From Caulochytrium protostelioides (taxonomy: Eukaryota; Chytridiomycota; Caulochytriomycetes; Caulochytriales; Caulochytriaceae), in NCBI GenBank assembly GCA_003615045.1, contig ML014121.1, forward strand, positions 181,697 through 245,696: 64,000 bases of DNA, read 5' to 3'. Under the pieces are notes generated by a model. The model searched no databases. It worked only from the letters and a program-made list of their open reading frames with translations, and was not told the DNA's origin. The position numbers and the translations under genes were made by a program. The first letter of the stretch is position 1. The number at the start of each line of letters is the position of its first letter. Of the stretch, positions 45,865 to 54,595 are shown piece by piece.

Positions 45865-47445
45865 TTATTCCTTTTTGGGTGTGGGTAACAACGTCGTTCT
45901 CGCCGGCTCACGGCGTTGATGCATTTTGGCAGCATACGCGTCGTCATCGTCGTGGTGATCGGCGAGATCGCCAGCCAGCGCCAGGCCATCGAGGGTGACG
46001 CGGCTCATGGACGCGTCATGCAGAGGGTTCTCCAGCGGTGCATACGCGGAGGACCGCGCATCGCGCGATGGGCGCTGCCCATCGCTGAAGAGGTCATCAA
46101 TGGTCTCCAGACTGCATCCGCGCGTCTCGGGAAATGAGAGAAAGACAACACCGATCGCGACGAGGTTCCATGCGGCATAGAAGAGGTAGGTGACCCAGCC
46201 GAGATGGACAAGCATGGGTGGCGTGATGCTCGCGATGGCGTAATTCGAAAGCCAGTTAGCGCCCACCGCGAGAGCCATACCTTTGCTGCGGACGCGGAGA
46301 TTGAAGATCTCCGCCGGGTAGAGCCAGTCGAGGCAAGCCCAGGACGCGCCGAAGGTGAACATGAACAGCATCATAAACGCGATCACAAACCAGCTCACGG
46401 CGGGCGTGCCGATCTTGACAAAGATGGCAAGCGCGGTCAGCCAGACGGCCATCAGCAGCGATCCGGTCATGAACACGGGCCGCCGGCCGAGCACGTCGAC
46501 CACAAAGATGGCCACGACGGCGCCCGCGAAATAGACGAGGCCCGTGACCGCGGAAAGCAACAGAGCTTGGTGCCCGACTATCCCCGCCGTGGCATACATC
46601 TTGGGCGCAAAGTACGTGACGCAGTTGACGCCGCTCATCTGGCCGAGGGTCTGGACGGCCACCGCGATGAACGAGCGGTGGCGGTAGTGCACGAGCATCT
46701 CTCGCCAGGAGGGTGTCGCGAGGGCGGCCATGCGGTCAGCATCGGCCTGAATGTGGCGGACTTCGGCAACAACAGGCGGCTCGGAGGGCGGCAGGTCAAA
46801 GAGTCGGGCAATGACGCGCGCCCCCGCATCGGCGCGGCCATGGGCTACGAGCCATCGCGGGCTCTCGGGCAGAAAGACAGACCCCAGAAACAGAATGACG
46901 GCGAACACGGACTGCAGCAGGAGCGGGAGGCGCCATGTCATCCAGTCGCTGGACCCGTAGCTACAGCCGTAGTCGACGAACACAGAGGCGGCATATCCGA
47001 GCATGTTGATGCTCATACCCATGATGGTAACGCGACCGCGGTTGGCGGCGCGGGCGAGCTCGGTCGTGTAGACAGGCAGCGCTGTCGAGAGAAAGCCGAT
47101 GCCGACGCCTGTGATGGCTCGTCCGATGGCGAGCACGGCGACCGTCTGGCTCGCGGCCTGCACGATGCCGCCGACGGCAAAGATCAGACTGCCCAGCTGG
47201 ATCGTGCCGCGGCGGCCCCATGCTTCCATTGCATACGACGCGACGTAAGCCGTGACCCAAGCGGCCAAGAGGAACACGCCGACGATTTGGCCTTGCATGG
47301 CTTCGCTCGGGTGGTGCATCGTCTGGAGCCAGCGTGGGTCGACCAGGACCCCGGACATGACACCCTGATCATATCCGAACAGGAACTGGCCGAGCGAGGC
47401 GAACCCCGCCACGGCATACAGGAGCCGGTTGCCCCGGAGCCCCAT
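45865..47445 (-). CDS. MFS sugar transporter
   Basis: This 526-residue protein has twelve predicted membrane spans and complete sugar-porter signatures: FGYDQGVMSGVL in TM1, AWGRRGTIQLG between TM2 and TM3, FLPESPRWLVAHGR after TM6, LGQMSGVNCVTYFAPKMY in TM7, DVLGRRPVFMTG between TM8 and TM9, YPAEIFNLRVRSKGMA and the closing FPETRGCSLETIDDLF. Members are usually proton-coupled or facilitative hexose, pentose or polyol transporters of the plasma membrane; the substrate cannot be read from the sequence. The C-terminal tail of about 65 residues is hydrophilic. No truncation is visible. Confidence 0.93.
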   Translation of the reverse strand: MGLRGNRLLYAVAGFASLGQFLFGYDQGVMSGVLVDPRWLQTMHHPSEAMQGQIVGVFLLAAWVTAYVASYAMEAWGRRGTIQLGSLIFAVGGIVQAASQTVAVLAIGRAITGVGIGFLSTALPVYTTELARAANRGRVTIMGMSINMLGYAASVFVDYGCSYGSSDWMTWRLPLLLQSVFAVILFLGSVFLPESPRWLVAHGRADAGARVIARLFDLPPSEPPVVAEVRHIQADADRMAALATPSWREMLVHYRHRSFIAVAVQTLGQMSGVNCVTYFAPKMYATAGIVGHQALLLSAVTGLVYFAGAVVAIFVVDVLGRRPVFMTGSLLMAVWLTALAIFVKIGTPAVSWFVIAFMMLFMFTFGASWACLDWLYPAEIFNLRVRSKGMALAVGANWLSNYAIASITPPMLVHLGWVTYLFYAAWNLVAIGVVFLSFPETRGCSLETIDDLFSDGQRPSRDARSSAYAPLENPLHDASMSRVTLDGLALAGDLADHHDDDDAYAAKMHQRREPARTTLLPTPKKE

Positions 47446-48248
47446 GGCGGCCGCTGCTGCGTCGGAGGGGTATGGTACGCAACGAGCGCTACGGGCCCGG
47501 CCCGCAACGCGGTGTGCGTCAACAAGTGCGCGGCACCCAAAACGGGGGGTGGGAGGAGGGAAGGGGGGAAGCTCAGATGGGCGGTCTGGACAGCGATGGC
47601 ATGACGCTCTGCTCGCCGTAAAGAGAAATTTTAAGAGAAATCAGGCTTACAAGAGTTTTCTCGGCTTCAGAACAGCGATGACGAACAAGGAAATAGAGCC
47701 AGGCTCGCTAAAAGCTCCGCAGGTGGCATCGATTGCACGTTCCGGCTGCCGATGAGAGAACGTCTGAAGCAGATTTCGTTCAGATCATCATGTCGAGCCG
47801 GTCCCGATGAAAACCCAAGCCATCTATGGCCAAACTCTTTGATACTGGCGTCGCCGTGCAACTCACTGAATCGCAGTTGTCGCCATCGCGGCCGCGACGG
47901 CCCGCGCGAGCAGCGTGCCCACCCCAGAGCGGACCCGTGAGGCTGTGAAGTCCGTCAACCTCTTCAAGAGGGATCGCCGGACCGGTCCCTGCGGAGCATG
48001 ACAGGCAGTTGAAGCGCGTGTGCCTGATGCCTTCCCTTCTACGGCCACGGCGCCGACGCGGTCGAGGTGTTTCCCGGGCACAGCCCCTCTTCGTCAAGTC
48101 TGTCACTGGACGGTCAGTGTCGTAGGGGTTCAGGCCAAGCATGTGGCGCAAGGCGGGTGCGGAGGAGGGCTTGCCGAGGACGTTCGATTTTTCTTTTTTC
48201 ATTCCTTTTTTTACTCGCTGATCGAGGCTTGATAGAGGTCCGCGGCAC
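47446..48248. other. Upstream region of the MFS transporter
   Basis: About 800 bases. A plus-strand GC3-rich frame around 47884-48001 ends in KSVNLFKRDRRTGPCGA and looks coding-like, but no start or upstream exon could be joined to it. Otherwise nothing recognised. Confidence 0.35.
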
Positions 48249-48572
48249 GTGGTCGTATTGACGGATAAGGAAGCTGCCAACGCCTTGACCGGTCAGGATA
48301 TCCCGCTGGTGGGTATGGGCCTTCAGATGAAAACGATGGACGACATGGTCAAGGAAATCAGTGTCGGTTCGTCTCAACTGCTCGCGCTGTTCTCGAAGTC
48401 GTTGCGCCAGTTCTCTCAAGTGCTCGGTGAGAATGAGATGCAGGCCGAGCAGCAGCGCCTAGAGATTCATATCGGGGCACGGGATAAAGCGCCTAGAGAT
48501 GGCAGGCCGTCGGGTGACACGACAGTGTTGATGATGATGGCGACAGGAAGTCAAATCGACCAGTGTCGATAA
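48249..48572 (+). other. Protein-like ORF fragment of unknown origin
   Basis: A 107-codon plus-strand frame without a true ATG at its start (GTG at 48249). Its central part has ordinary amino-acid composition and heptad-like spacing (MDDMVKEISVGSSQLLALF, LGENEMQAEQQRLEIH). It overlaps the end of the minus-strand retropepsin relic by about 80 bases. It could be a piece of another element or a host exon disrupted by the retrotransposon. No family recognised. Confidence 0.3.
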
Positions 48573-48816
48573 CCCAGGCACTGATCGTTTCCGTTGTGTC
48601 ATCATATGTGATATCGAAGGTTGCAATGCCCGTGAGCTTTGCTGCTGTACCATCCGCTAAGCGAGCATGAGCGGTGTGGGAGCTATCAATAGTCAACCCC
48701 AATTGTCGCACAAATTCAGCACTCACGTGTTCTGTGCTAGCTCCGCAATCCAAAGAGCACCTGGTCTGGCCAAGAGCGGTTAATGTTGAGAAAAGTGTAC
48801 TCGTTGGCTTGATCAA
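48493..48816 (-). mobile_element. Ty3/gypsy retropepsin (aspartic protease) relic
   Basis: The minus-strand frame contains LDCGASTEHVSAEFVRQLGL, the retroviral-type protease active-site motif (D-C/S-G-A), followed by the flap-like ARLADGTAAKLTG strand and ISAWVIDTGRFDFL. This is the order expected of the protease that follows gag in Ty3/gypsy elements. The frame ends soon after, and no reverse transcriptase or integrase motifs were found downstream, so the element is truncated here. Confidence 0.75.
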
Positions 48817-49044
48817 GGAAGGCCATGTTGTTTGGATAATCGGTGGACGAAGGGTCAGAGCTTTGTGTGGTCGGGTGGTAAGGCCGTCCCACGTTGAGTA
48901 AGGTTTCAGCCGGCAGTATCATGCCAGGGCGATGAGCGGGATGTCCGAGGACGGGATGTCCGAGGCGGGCGGAGACAAGGGCGCCTCGGCGGAATCCAAA
49001 TTCGTGAGGAGCAGCGCGGGGTCAGCGTCCGGCGCGCTCCCTAC

Positions 49045-49966
49045 TCATTTTTTTGAGTGGCGAGCCGGTTTCTTGGGGCAGTCACGCATCTGATGTCCGG
49101 CGCCCTGACATCCAACGCAGGTAAAGGGGCGCCTGTTACGAGCGAGGGTCGGGTGCTGAGACACGTGGCCCAGTTCCATCGGGACCACCTGGGTCTGCTC
49201 GTGTGCGCGAGGGCGCTGATTTCATAAGCCGCCACCCATCGTGCGGGGTGGCGGTTCTGAGCATCGTGGTGGCGTCGATAGAAGTTGGGCTCCCTGGTCG
49301 TGTCCCGCTTACGTCGGGGAAACTTCAGGTCGTCGCCGTCAGGGGCAATCCTCTGAGCTTCCGCCAGGGGTGTCATACATGATCGGGTTTGGCTTTCGGA
49401 CCTCGAAAGCCCATTTTTCCTTGAGTCCTTCTAAGTAAAAGAAGAGAAGATCGATGCCTCTGTCGGCGTAAATGCTAGCCGAATTGAACTCTTCCGTGTA
49501 GGCAGCGGCGGTGGTGGTCTGGCGGCATTTATAGAAGCGGCGTTTGGCTTCTGCTCCGTGTCGCAGTGGGTAGAAAATGTCCCTTGAAGGATTGTTTAAT
49601 TGTTTAATTCATCCCAAGACATGTTGATTGGGCTGCTGGGGAAATCAATGGCTCGGAGGGTATGAGGCCCACCAATCAACGGCTTTCCCTTGAAGGCGGG
49701 TGGCGGCGTAGGTTGGCCATTCTGTCTGCGGTAATCCCTCGCAGTGACAGAAGAAACGGCTTCCAGCCACCGGTCGATTTCCACAAGGTCTCTCTTCCCG
49801 TCGTAGGTCGGCGGGGCTGCAGCGTTGAGGTTTCTGCCGTTACGAGGGAAGTGCAGGCCTTGCATGGGGTTCTGGTCAGCCATGCTGAGAGAACGTCGGG
49901 GTTGAGGTTCGGTCCGCAAGGATTCCTGAACGGTTAAGTCAGAAATCCCTGCCGGGATCGCCAAAT
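49045..49966 (-). mobile_element. Ty3/gypsy gag relic with frame breaks and CCHC zinc knuckle
   Basis: Three pieces in different frames follow one another on the minus strand. The first holds PPTYDGKRDLVEIDRWLEAV (ORF 49596-49964), a typical gag capsid start. The second, around 49380-49560, reads RRFYKCRQTTTAAAYTEEFN and LLFFYLEGLKEKWAFEVRK, typical capsid core. The third contains a perfect CX2CX4HX4C zinc knuckle at 49078-49119 and ends at 49045. At least two frame changes and internal stops (TAA after WDELNN, TGA after SSEDCP) show it is dead. The order capsid, knuckle, then protease at 48816 fits one minus-strand element. Confidence 0.8.
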
Positions 49967-50286
49967 TGTCAGCCGTCCGAGTGGTTCAGACGAAGGAAGA
50001 GCAACACGAGGCTGAGTCGTCGCGGAGAGCGGCGAAATGATTGGAATGATTGAAATATGTCTTAAATGAAGATAAAGATATGCCAGTAGGCGAAGCGGAG
50101 CGGAGGAAGCGGAGCGAAGCGATGAAGGAACGGAGCGGTGAGTAACGGAATGAAGCGAAGAACGAAGATGTCTCGAGGTTATTGAGTATAACGTGGATAC
50201 GCGGAGGGGCGGTGTCTTAGTGATCTGGCCCTATTATAGATCTCTCGTGGACCATGATACCTGGTCACAACCTTGGTTGTGACCAG
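49967..50286 (-). mobile_element. Candidate 5' long terminal repeat of the Ty3/gypsy relic
   Basis: Just upstream of gag the minus strand reads TGACA then ATTTGGCGATCCCGGCAGGG. That is an LTR-like CA end followed by a TTTGGCGA-type primer-binding site, as usual in Ty3/gypsy elements. Upstream lies a tract of purine-rich GCGGAGCGAAGC units (plus strand), a TATAATAG on the minus strand near 50232-50239 and a 26-bp palindrome at 50261-50286. The outer boundary is inferred from the palindrome, and no second LTR was found, so the length (about 320 bases) is provisional. Confidence 0.5.
50261..50286. repeat. Near-perfect palindrome (12-bp arms, 2-bp centre)
   Basis: The left arm CTGGTCACAACC is followed by TT and its exact reverse complement. 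It lies at the outer edge of the presumed LTR. Confidence 0.9.
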
Positions 50287-51119
50287 AGCATTACCACATG
50301 GGACCTTCGGGGGAGGCGTGGTTATGCGTTATTGCGATGCAAAGCGGAGTATTTTCGTCGCGTGGAGTATACCCCATGATGATCGATGTCGCCTCCGCGT
50401 TTCGATGATTGTTTGGCATGATATGTTTTCTGTCACGGATTGGCGACCCATGTCGCGGGGCTTGTCCTGCCGCGCCTCAGACATAGGATGACCTTCAACA
50501 TGTATAGGAAGGCAGTTTGAATGATCTGGATGAAAATATTATAGATTGAGACCATGACCACACCATGAAGGATGATCATAGATGACAGGACATGCAGCTG
50601 TCTCTGACGGCCGATGGACCTCGTTCAGCGCTTAGGGGACACGGTGCGTGGCAGACGCATACGTCTAGGATCCTCGTCATGCCAAGGCCAAACTACACGT
50701 GGCTGCGATGGCATTCGCCGATCAGATAGACCAACTAGATATCGAATTCCGGCGTCCGGAGTGGCCATGCTGTCATTGTTAACGATCCAAGACCTCGGGC
50801 CGCCAGGCCAAGTGGCACCCACGGGAGAGGCTTGAGCCATCACAAGGCCGCCAAAGGGCCGTCACGCGTGCCAGATCGCGTGCCGTAAGCGAACAACCCC
50901 TTATCGACAGGGGTCAAGTGGTCAGAGGTCAGAAAGGATAGAGCGCAGAGAGTTCAGAGTGCGGAGCGGCCAGAAGCAAGGAGAGCGCGTTGTGCTCAAC
51001 CAAAAGACCTCCATGATACGTATGCCGCCCGAAATGCGCGACGCAAGGTTCGCCATACCAGCCTGCGAGGCTGGTGTCGGCGCCATGGCGTGCGTTTAAT
51101 CTTTCGGGGGCGGTGATTG
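50287..51119. other. Region between LTR relic and Fis1 3' end
   Basis: About 830 bases of mixed composition. A 64-codon minus-strand frame (50929-51123) contains HYHGG-like and poly-Leu segments but no recognised domain. It may be further decayed mobile DNA. Confidence 0.35.
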
Positions 51120-51578
51120 TCAACCGCGGCGAGAGCCGAAGATCGCGGCGGCGATGACGCCTGCGGTTGCGACGACGCCGCCCACGATCGCCATGCCGAC
51201 GAGCCCGTCGGCGCGGACCTTCTCGTCGATGAGGCGGCGCAGGCTGAGGGCCTGCGGGTTGGCCTGTTCGATCTGCAGCAGAGTCTCGTTGAATCGGCGG
51301 GCCTCGCGGTAATTCCCGAGCTTATACTGGCCTAGCGCAAGGTAGTAGAGGCACTCGCGACGGCGCTGCGGGTTTTCCCGGTAGATCTCGTGGAAGAAGC
51401 GGATCCCTTCTTCCTGGTCGTGCCGGGCGCGCGAGCGCACCAGGGCCCATGCATAGTTGAACTTGGTCTGCGGGCGGACCTCGCCGCCCTGCTCGCGGAC
51501 GAACTGCTGCTTGAGCGCATTGAACTCGTCCCGCGACAGCGCGCGCTCCGCCTCACTGGCGTACGGCAGCGACTCCAT
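51120..51578 (-). CDS. FIS1: Mitochondrial fission protein Fis1
   Basis: This 152-residue tail-anchored protein of the mitochondrial and peroxisomal outer membrane recruits fission factors. The TPR-like core is recognisable: TKFNYAWALVRSRARHDQEE, RRRECLYYLALGQYKLGNY and REARRFNETLLQIEQANPQA. The C-terminal membrane span (VGMAIVGGVVATAGVIAAA) is followed by a short basic tail (FGSRRG), as required for tail anchoring to mitochondria. Length matches the family (about 150 residues). The ATG at 51578 gives MESLPYASEAER, consistent with the N-terminal arm. Confidence 0.95.
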   Translation of the reverse strand: MESLPYASEAERALSRDEFNALKQQFVREQGGEVRPQTKFNYAWALVRSRARHDQEEGIRFFHEIYRENPQRRRECLYYLALGQYKLGNYREARRFNETLLQIEQANPQALSLRRLIDEKVRADGLVGMAIVGGVVATAGVIAAAIFGSRRG

Positions 51579-51590
51579 GGCGCCTGCTGG

Positions 51591-51659
51591 ATCGATGGTC
51601 TCTCGGTCGCTGGTTTCTCGATCGATGGTCTCTCGATCGATGGTCTCTCAATCGCTGGT
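51591..51659. repeat. Tandem ~15-bp repeat upstream of Fis1
   Basis: About five imperfect units of ATCGATGGTCTCTCG begin 12 bases upstream of the Fis1 ATG, so they would lie in its leader or core promoter. Three units match the consensus over at least 14 bases; the second and the partial last unit carry GCTGG in place of GATGG. Confidence 0.85.
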
Positions 51660-51850
51660 ATCAGGGCAAGAACGACGGGATTGCAGACGATCGCCAGTCG
51701 CGTCGGTGTGTTCGCGTTGACGACGAGAAAGCAGACTGGCCGATGAGGTCCCCGCGGTAGAGAGAGAAAGCACTGGAGAGAGAACGATAAGGAGCGGGCG
51801 AGATCGTGGTCTGCCGAGACAATCACATCGCTTGGTCACGCCGGCAAGCC

Positions 51851-51860
51851 AGCAAGCAAG

Positions 51861-51919
<59 letters not shown>
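51851..51919. repeat. (GGCA)n tetranucleotide tract
   Basis: Two to three GCAA units run into about fourteen perfect GGCA units. It is located between divergent Fis1 and ADE1. Confidence 0.95.
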
Positions 51920-52748
51920 ACAGATCAGCCCTTCATGCCCCAGTGCTGCGCAATGACGGCCCTGGGGACACGTCGCTCGTTCTCCAAGACGACCGTCGCG
52001 ATGAGGCGGATACCATGGTGTCGGTGCCGATGGCGTGGCCGCTCCCGCCGCTGTTGACGCTGCCGCATCGCCCGCCACCTTCACCGCCACACTTCCACCG
52101 CCGGCGGCCCCTCGGCACCCACGTCCAAGCCACGCGTGGGCGGGGGGATCCGACGGGTTCGATGCCGCGGTCGCCGCGGTCGCCGCTTTCTATTGTCGCC
52201 GCGAGACAAAGGCCAGCGGTCAGCCCTCGCCACCAGGAAGGCTTCGCGGGACAGCGAAGCGAAAGGGAATGGTGTGGCGTAGCGGAACGCGGCGAGGTTG
52301 TGTAGCGCCTGGCCGTCAGAAGCGGGGTGCCGGGATCGCGTCGCACCAGGGGTCTCCACCTCCACCGGGAGTGGGCGGATCGTCTGGCGCGTGCTCAGAA
52401 GAGCCGGTCTGGCACGCCGGCGCGGGCGACGCCGCGAAGCTCAGATTGCGTATGGTATGGAATCGCAGGCGAGGACACGGCCAGCGATGGCGATCAGGAC
52501 GGCAATCACAGGCGGGCTCCGTCAGCTGAGCGCAGGCTTGTAGGCAAGGGCGATGCTGCGATGGCAGGTGGATCGCAATGGCACAGGCATGATGGGTCCG
52601 GCGTCACCGCGTCCGAGATTGAGAGTCTTTGATCATCCTTTTGCTCCCCTTTGGTATCAGCGGATACGACCCCGCCATTTTCTGCTTCAAGACTATCGGA
52701 CACGCCGCCTGCCATCCGCTTTAGCTCAACCCGGACGTCGTGGCAGCC

Positions 52749-53783
52749 ATGGAAACGATCACGCTGCCGTTGCTGTCACAAGGCAAAGTCCGCAACGTCT
52801 ACGAAGTCGATGCCGAGATGCTGCTCTTTGTTGCGAGTGACCGCGTCAGCGCCTATGATGTGATTCTGAACTCGGTATGTTGCTCCTGGGTGGATCGCCG
52901 GCACGCGGAGCTGCTGCTGTCGCGGATCATGAGGCCAGGAGTCCGATTCCGATGATACTCACGCGGTTGTTCATCCCAGTTTTCCGATGCACGATGAATG
53001 TGACTACTCTTTATACCGTAGACGATGCCCGGCAAGGGTACGATCTTGACCGAGCTGAGCTGTTTCTGGTTCAAGACTCTCGCGGACGTCGTGCCCAACC
53101 ATCTCATCACCGCGGATGTCGACGTGATGCCGGCTTGCGTCCAGCCCTTCGCGGCGTACCTGCGGGGCCGCGCGATGCTCGTGAAGCGGCTGACGATTCT
53201 GCCTGTCGAGGCCATAGTCCGCGGCTACATCACCGGCTCGGCGTGGAGCGCGTACGCCAAGACCGGCGCCTTCTGCGGCGCCCCGCTCGGCGATGCCCCA
53301 CTCCTGGAGTCTCAGAAGCTCCCGCGACCTCTCTTTACGCCCAGCACCAAAGCCGCGATCGGCGACCACGACGAAAACATCAGCGTGGCGCAGCTCGCCG
53401 AGCAGATCGGCGCCGACCGCGCCGCCGAGATCGAGCGCGTGGCCCTCGCTCTGTATGAGCGCGCCGCGGAGCACGCCGCGGCTCGCGGCATCCTCATTGC
53501 GGACACCAAATTCGAGTTCGGTGTCGATGCCGACGGCCGCCTCGTGCTTGCTGACGAGGTGCTCACCCCCGACTCGAGCCGGTTCTGGGACGCGGCCACC
53601 TATGAAGTCGGCAAGAGCCAGCAGAGCTTTGATAAGCAGTATGTTCGTGACTACTTGACCTCCATCGGGTTCGACAAAAAAACGCCCGTCACGCTGCCCG
53701 AGCAGGTGATTGCCAAGACGATGGAGAAATACAGCGACGCTGTGCGACGCTTGACATCGCCCCCTGCTGCTAGCTCGCCGTAG
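52749..53783 (+). CDS. ADE1: SAICAR synthetase (phosphoribosylaminoimidazole-succinocarboxamide synthase)
   Basis: The enzyme of de novo purine synthesis joins CAIR and aspartate with ATP. The gene has two exons: 52749-52874 (42 codons) and 53022-53783, giving 295 residues, close to the usual length. Exon 1 starts in a strong context (GCAGCCATGG) and encodes [10 protein letters not shown] and [11 protein letters not shown], the ATP-binding start of the family. Exon 2 continues at once with [15 protein letters not shown]. Later motifs [26 protein letters not shown] and the [14 protein letters not shown] block are intact. The reading frame is kept exactly by removing the 147-nt intron. The gene is divergent from Fis1. 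Confidence 0.95.
52875..53021 (+). other. Intron of the SAICAR synthetase gene (147 nt)
   Basis: The canonical GTATGT donor follows codon 42 in phase 0, and the acceptor is ACCGTAG. The intron contains in-frame stop codons, and its removal joins two parts of one conserved domain. Confidence 0.9.
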
Positions 53784-53819
53784 ACCTCTACGACGTACCG
53801 GCACATAGGGTGTAATGAT

Positions 53820-54466
53820 TCATATACAGAAAGACAATATGAGTTCTTTTCTTTTCATGCCGTTGTCTGCGAGCTGGACTTGGGAACCGCGATGCGGTCG
53901 GCAGCGCTGCTTGACATAGTGCACGTGCAGGTACCGGCGATAAAACTGCTTGGCGTGACGCTGGTTCATGGCTTCTCTCTCGACAAGCGTTTCGTCGAGT
54001 CGCCGCAAGCCGGCGCGCGCCATCGCCTCGGCGAGCCAAGGCTCAAAGAAATGGCTCATCATGCCATCGGCCCGCAAGTAGAGATGCGTGTGACCGGGCA
54101 CCTAGCGGCGAAATGGACCTCGGCCTGGCTGCCGATGACGTAGTCGCGGAACAGCAGCCGGCCCACACGCTTAAGGACGCAGGCGATATTGTCCAAAGCC
54201 GGGGGAAAGTCACCCAGCGCCAGCGGCGAGAGGCAACAGATGGCCGAGACCAGGTCCAGACTCTCAGGCGCGATCGTAGCCGTCGAATCGTCGTTGATGA
54301 TGTTCGCCACGAACACGTTCGTATATTGCGGATTCACGTGCACATACCCGATCGCTCGCGGCGAGAAATCGCACATTCGGCTGGAGGATTCATCTCTACT
54401 TGTATCCCAGCAGAATGATCGTCGTCTAACATTATTCGATACAGTGAGCGTCAACGACGATGACAA
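53820..54466 (-). pseudogene. m3C tRNA methyltransferase relic (METTL6/METTL2, Trm140 family)
   Basis: Two minus-strand frames together resemble the C-terminal two thirds of a METTL6-type enzyme, which makes 3-methylcytidine in tRNA anticodon loops. The upstream piece has CDFSPRAIGYVHVNPQYT, LDNIACVLKRVGRLLFRDYV and the family's FRDY motif. The downstream piece has HLYLRADGMMSHFFEPWLAE and VEREAMNQRHAKQFYRRYL, matching the end of the enzyme. The frame must shift near 54108 to pass from one to the other. The N-terminal half, including a proper SAM-binding GxGxG motif, is missing, and only 130 bases separate the relic from the AP-3 beta stop codon. A degenerate RVLVCEAAS sequence near 54500 may be the last trace of motif I. 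It is best read as a 5'-truncated, frameshifted pseudogene. Confidence 0.7.
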
Positions 54467-54595
54467 CCAACGACAGACGAGGCGGCTTCACAAACGAGCA
54501 CGCGTCCGGGGGCAGGCTGCGCGGTGCTCCTGTCGCGTGGGATCGCCACTTTTTCGGCATTCAGCACTCGACATTCTGTCTGCTCGCCACATCCC

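Larger units (their letters stand above)
51579..52748. other. Divergent promoter region, Fis1 and ADE1
   Basis: About 1.2 kb shared upstream region. It contains the 15-bp tandem repeats at 51591-51659 and the (GGCA)n tract at 51851-51919. Open frames here are low-complexity and unconvincing. Confidence 0.5.

Noticed and set aside
46204-47604. 466-codon plus-strand frame opposite the MFS transporter
   Set aside because: The minus strand has every sugar-porter motif; the plus frame is His/Asp/Arg-rich shadow sequence.
47827-48001. Plus-strand coding-like pieces (MAKLFDTGVAVQLTE; KSVNLFKRDRRTGPCGA)
   Set aside because: They are in different frames and no splice pair joins them convincingly; too short to call.
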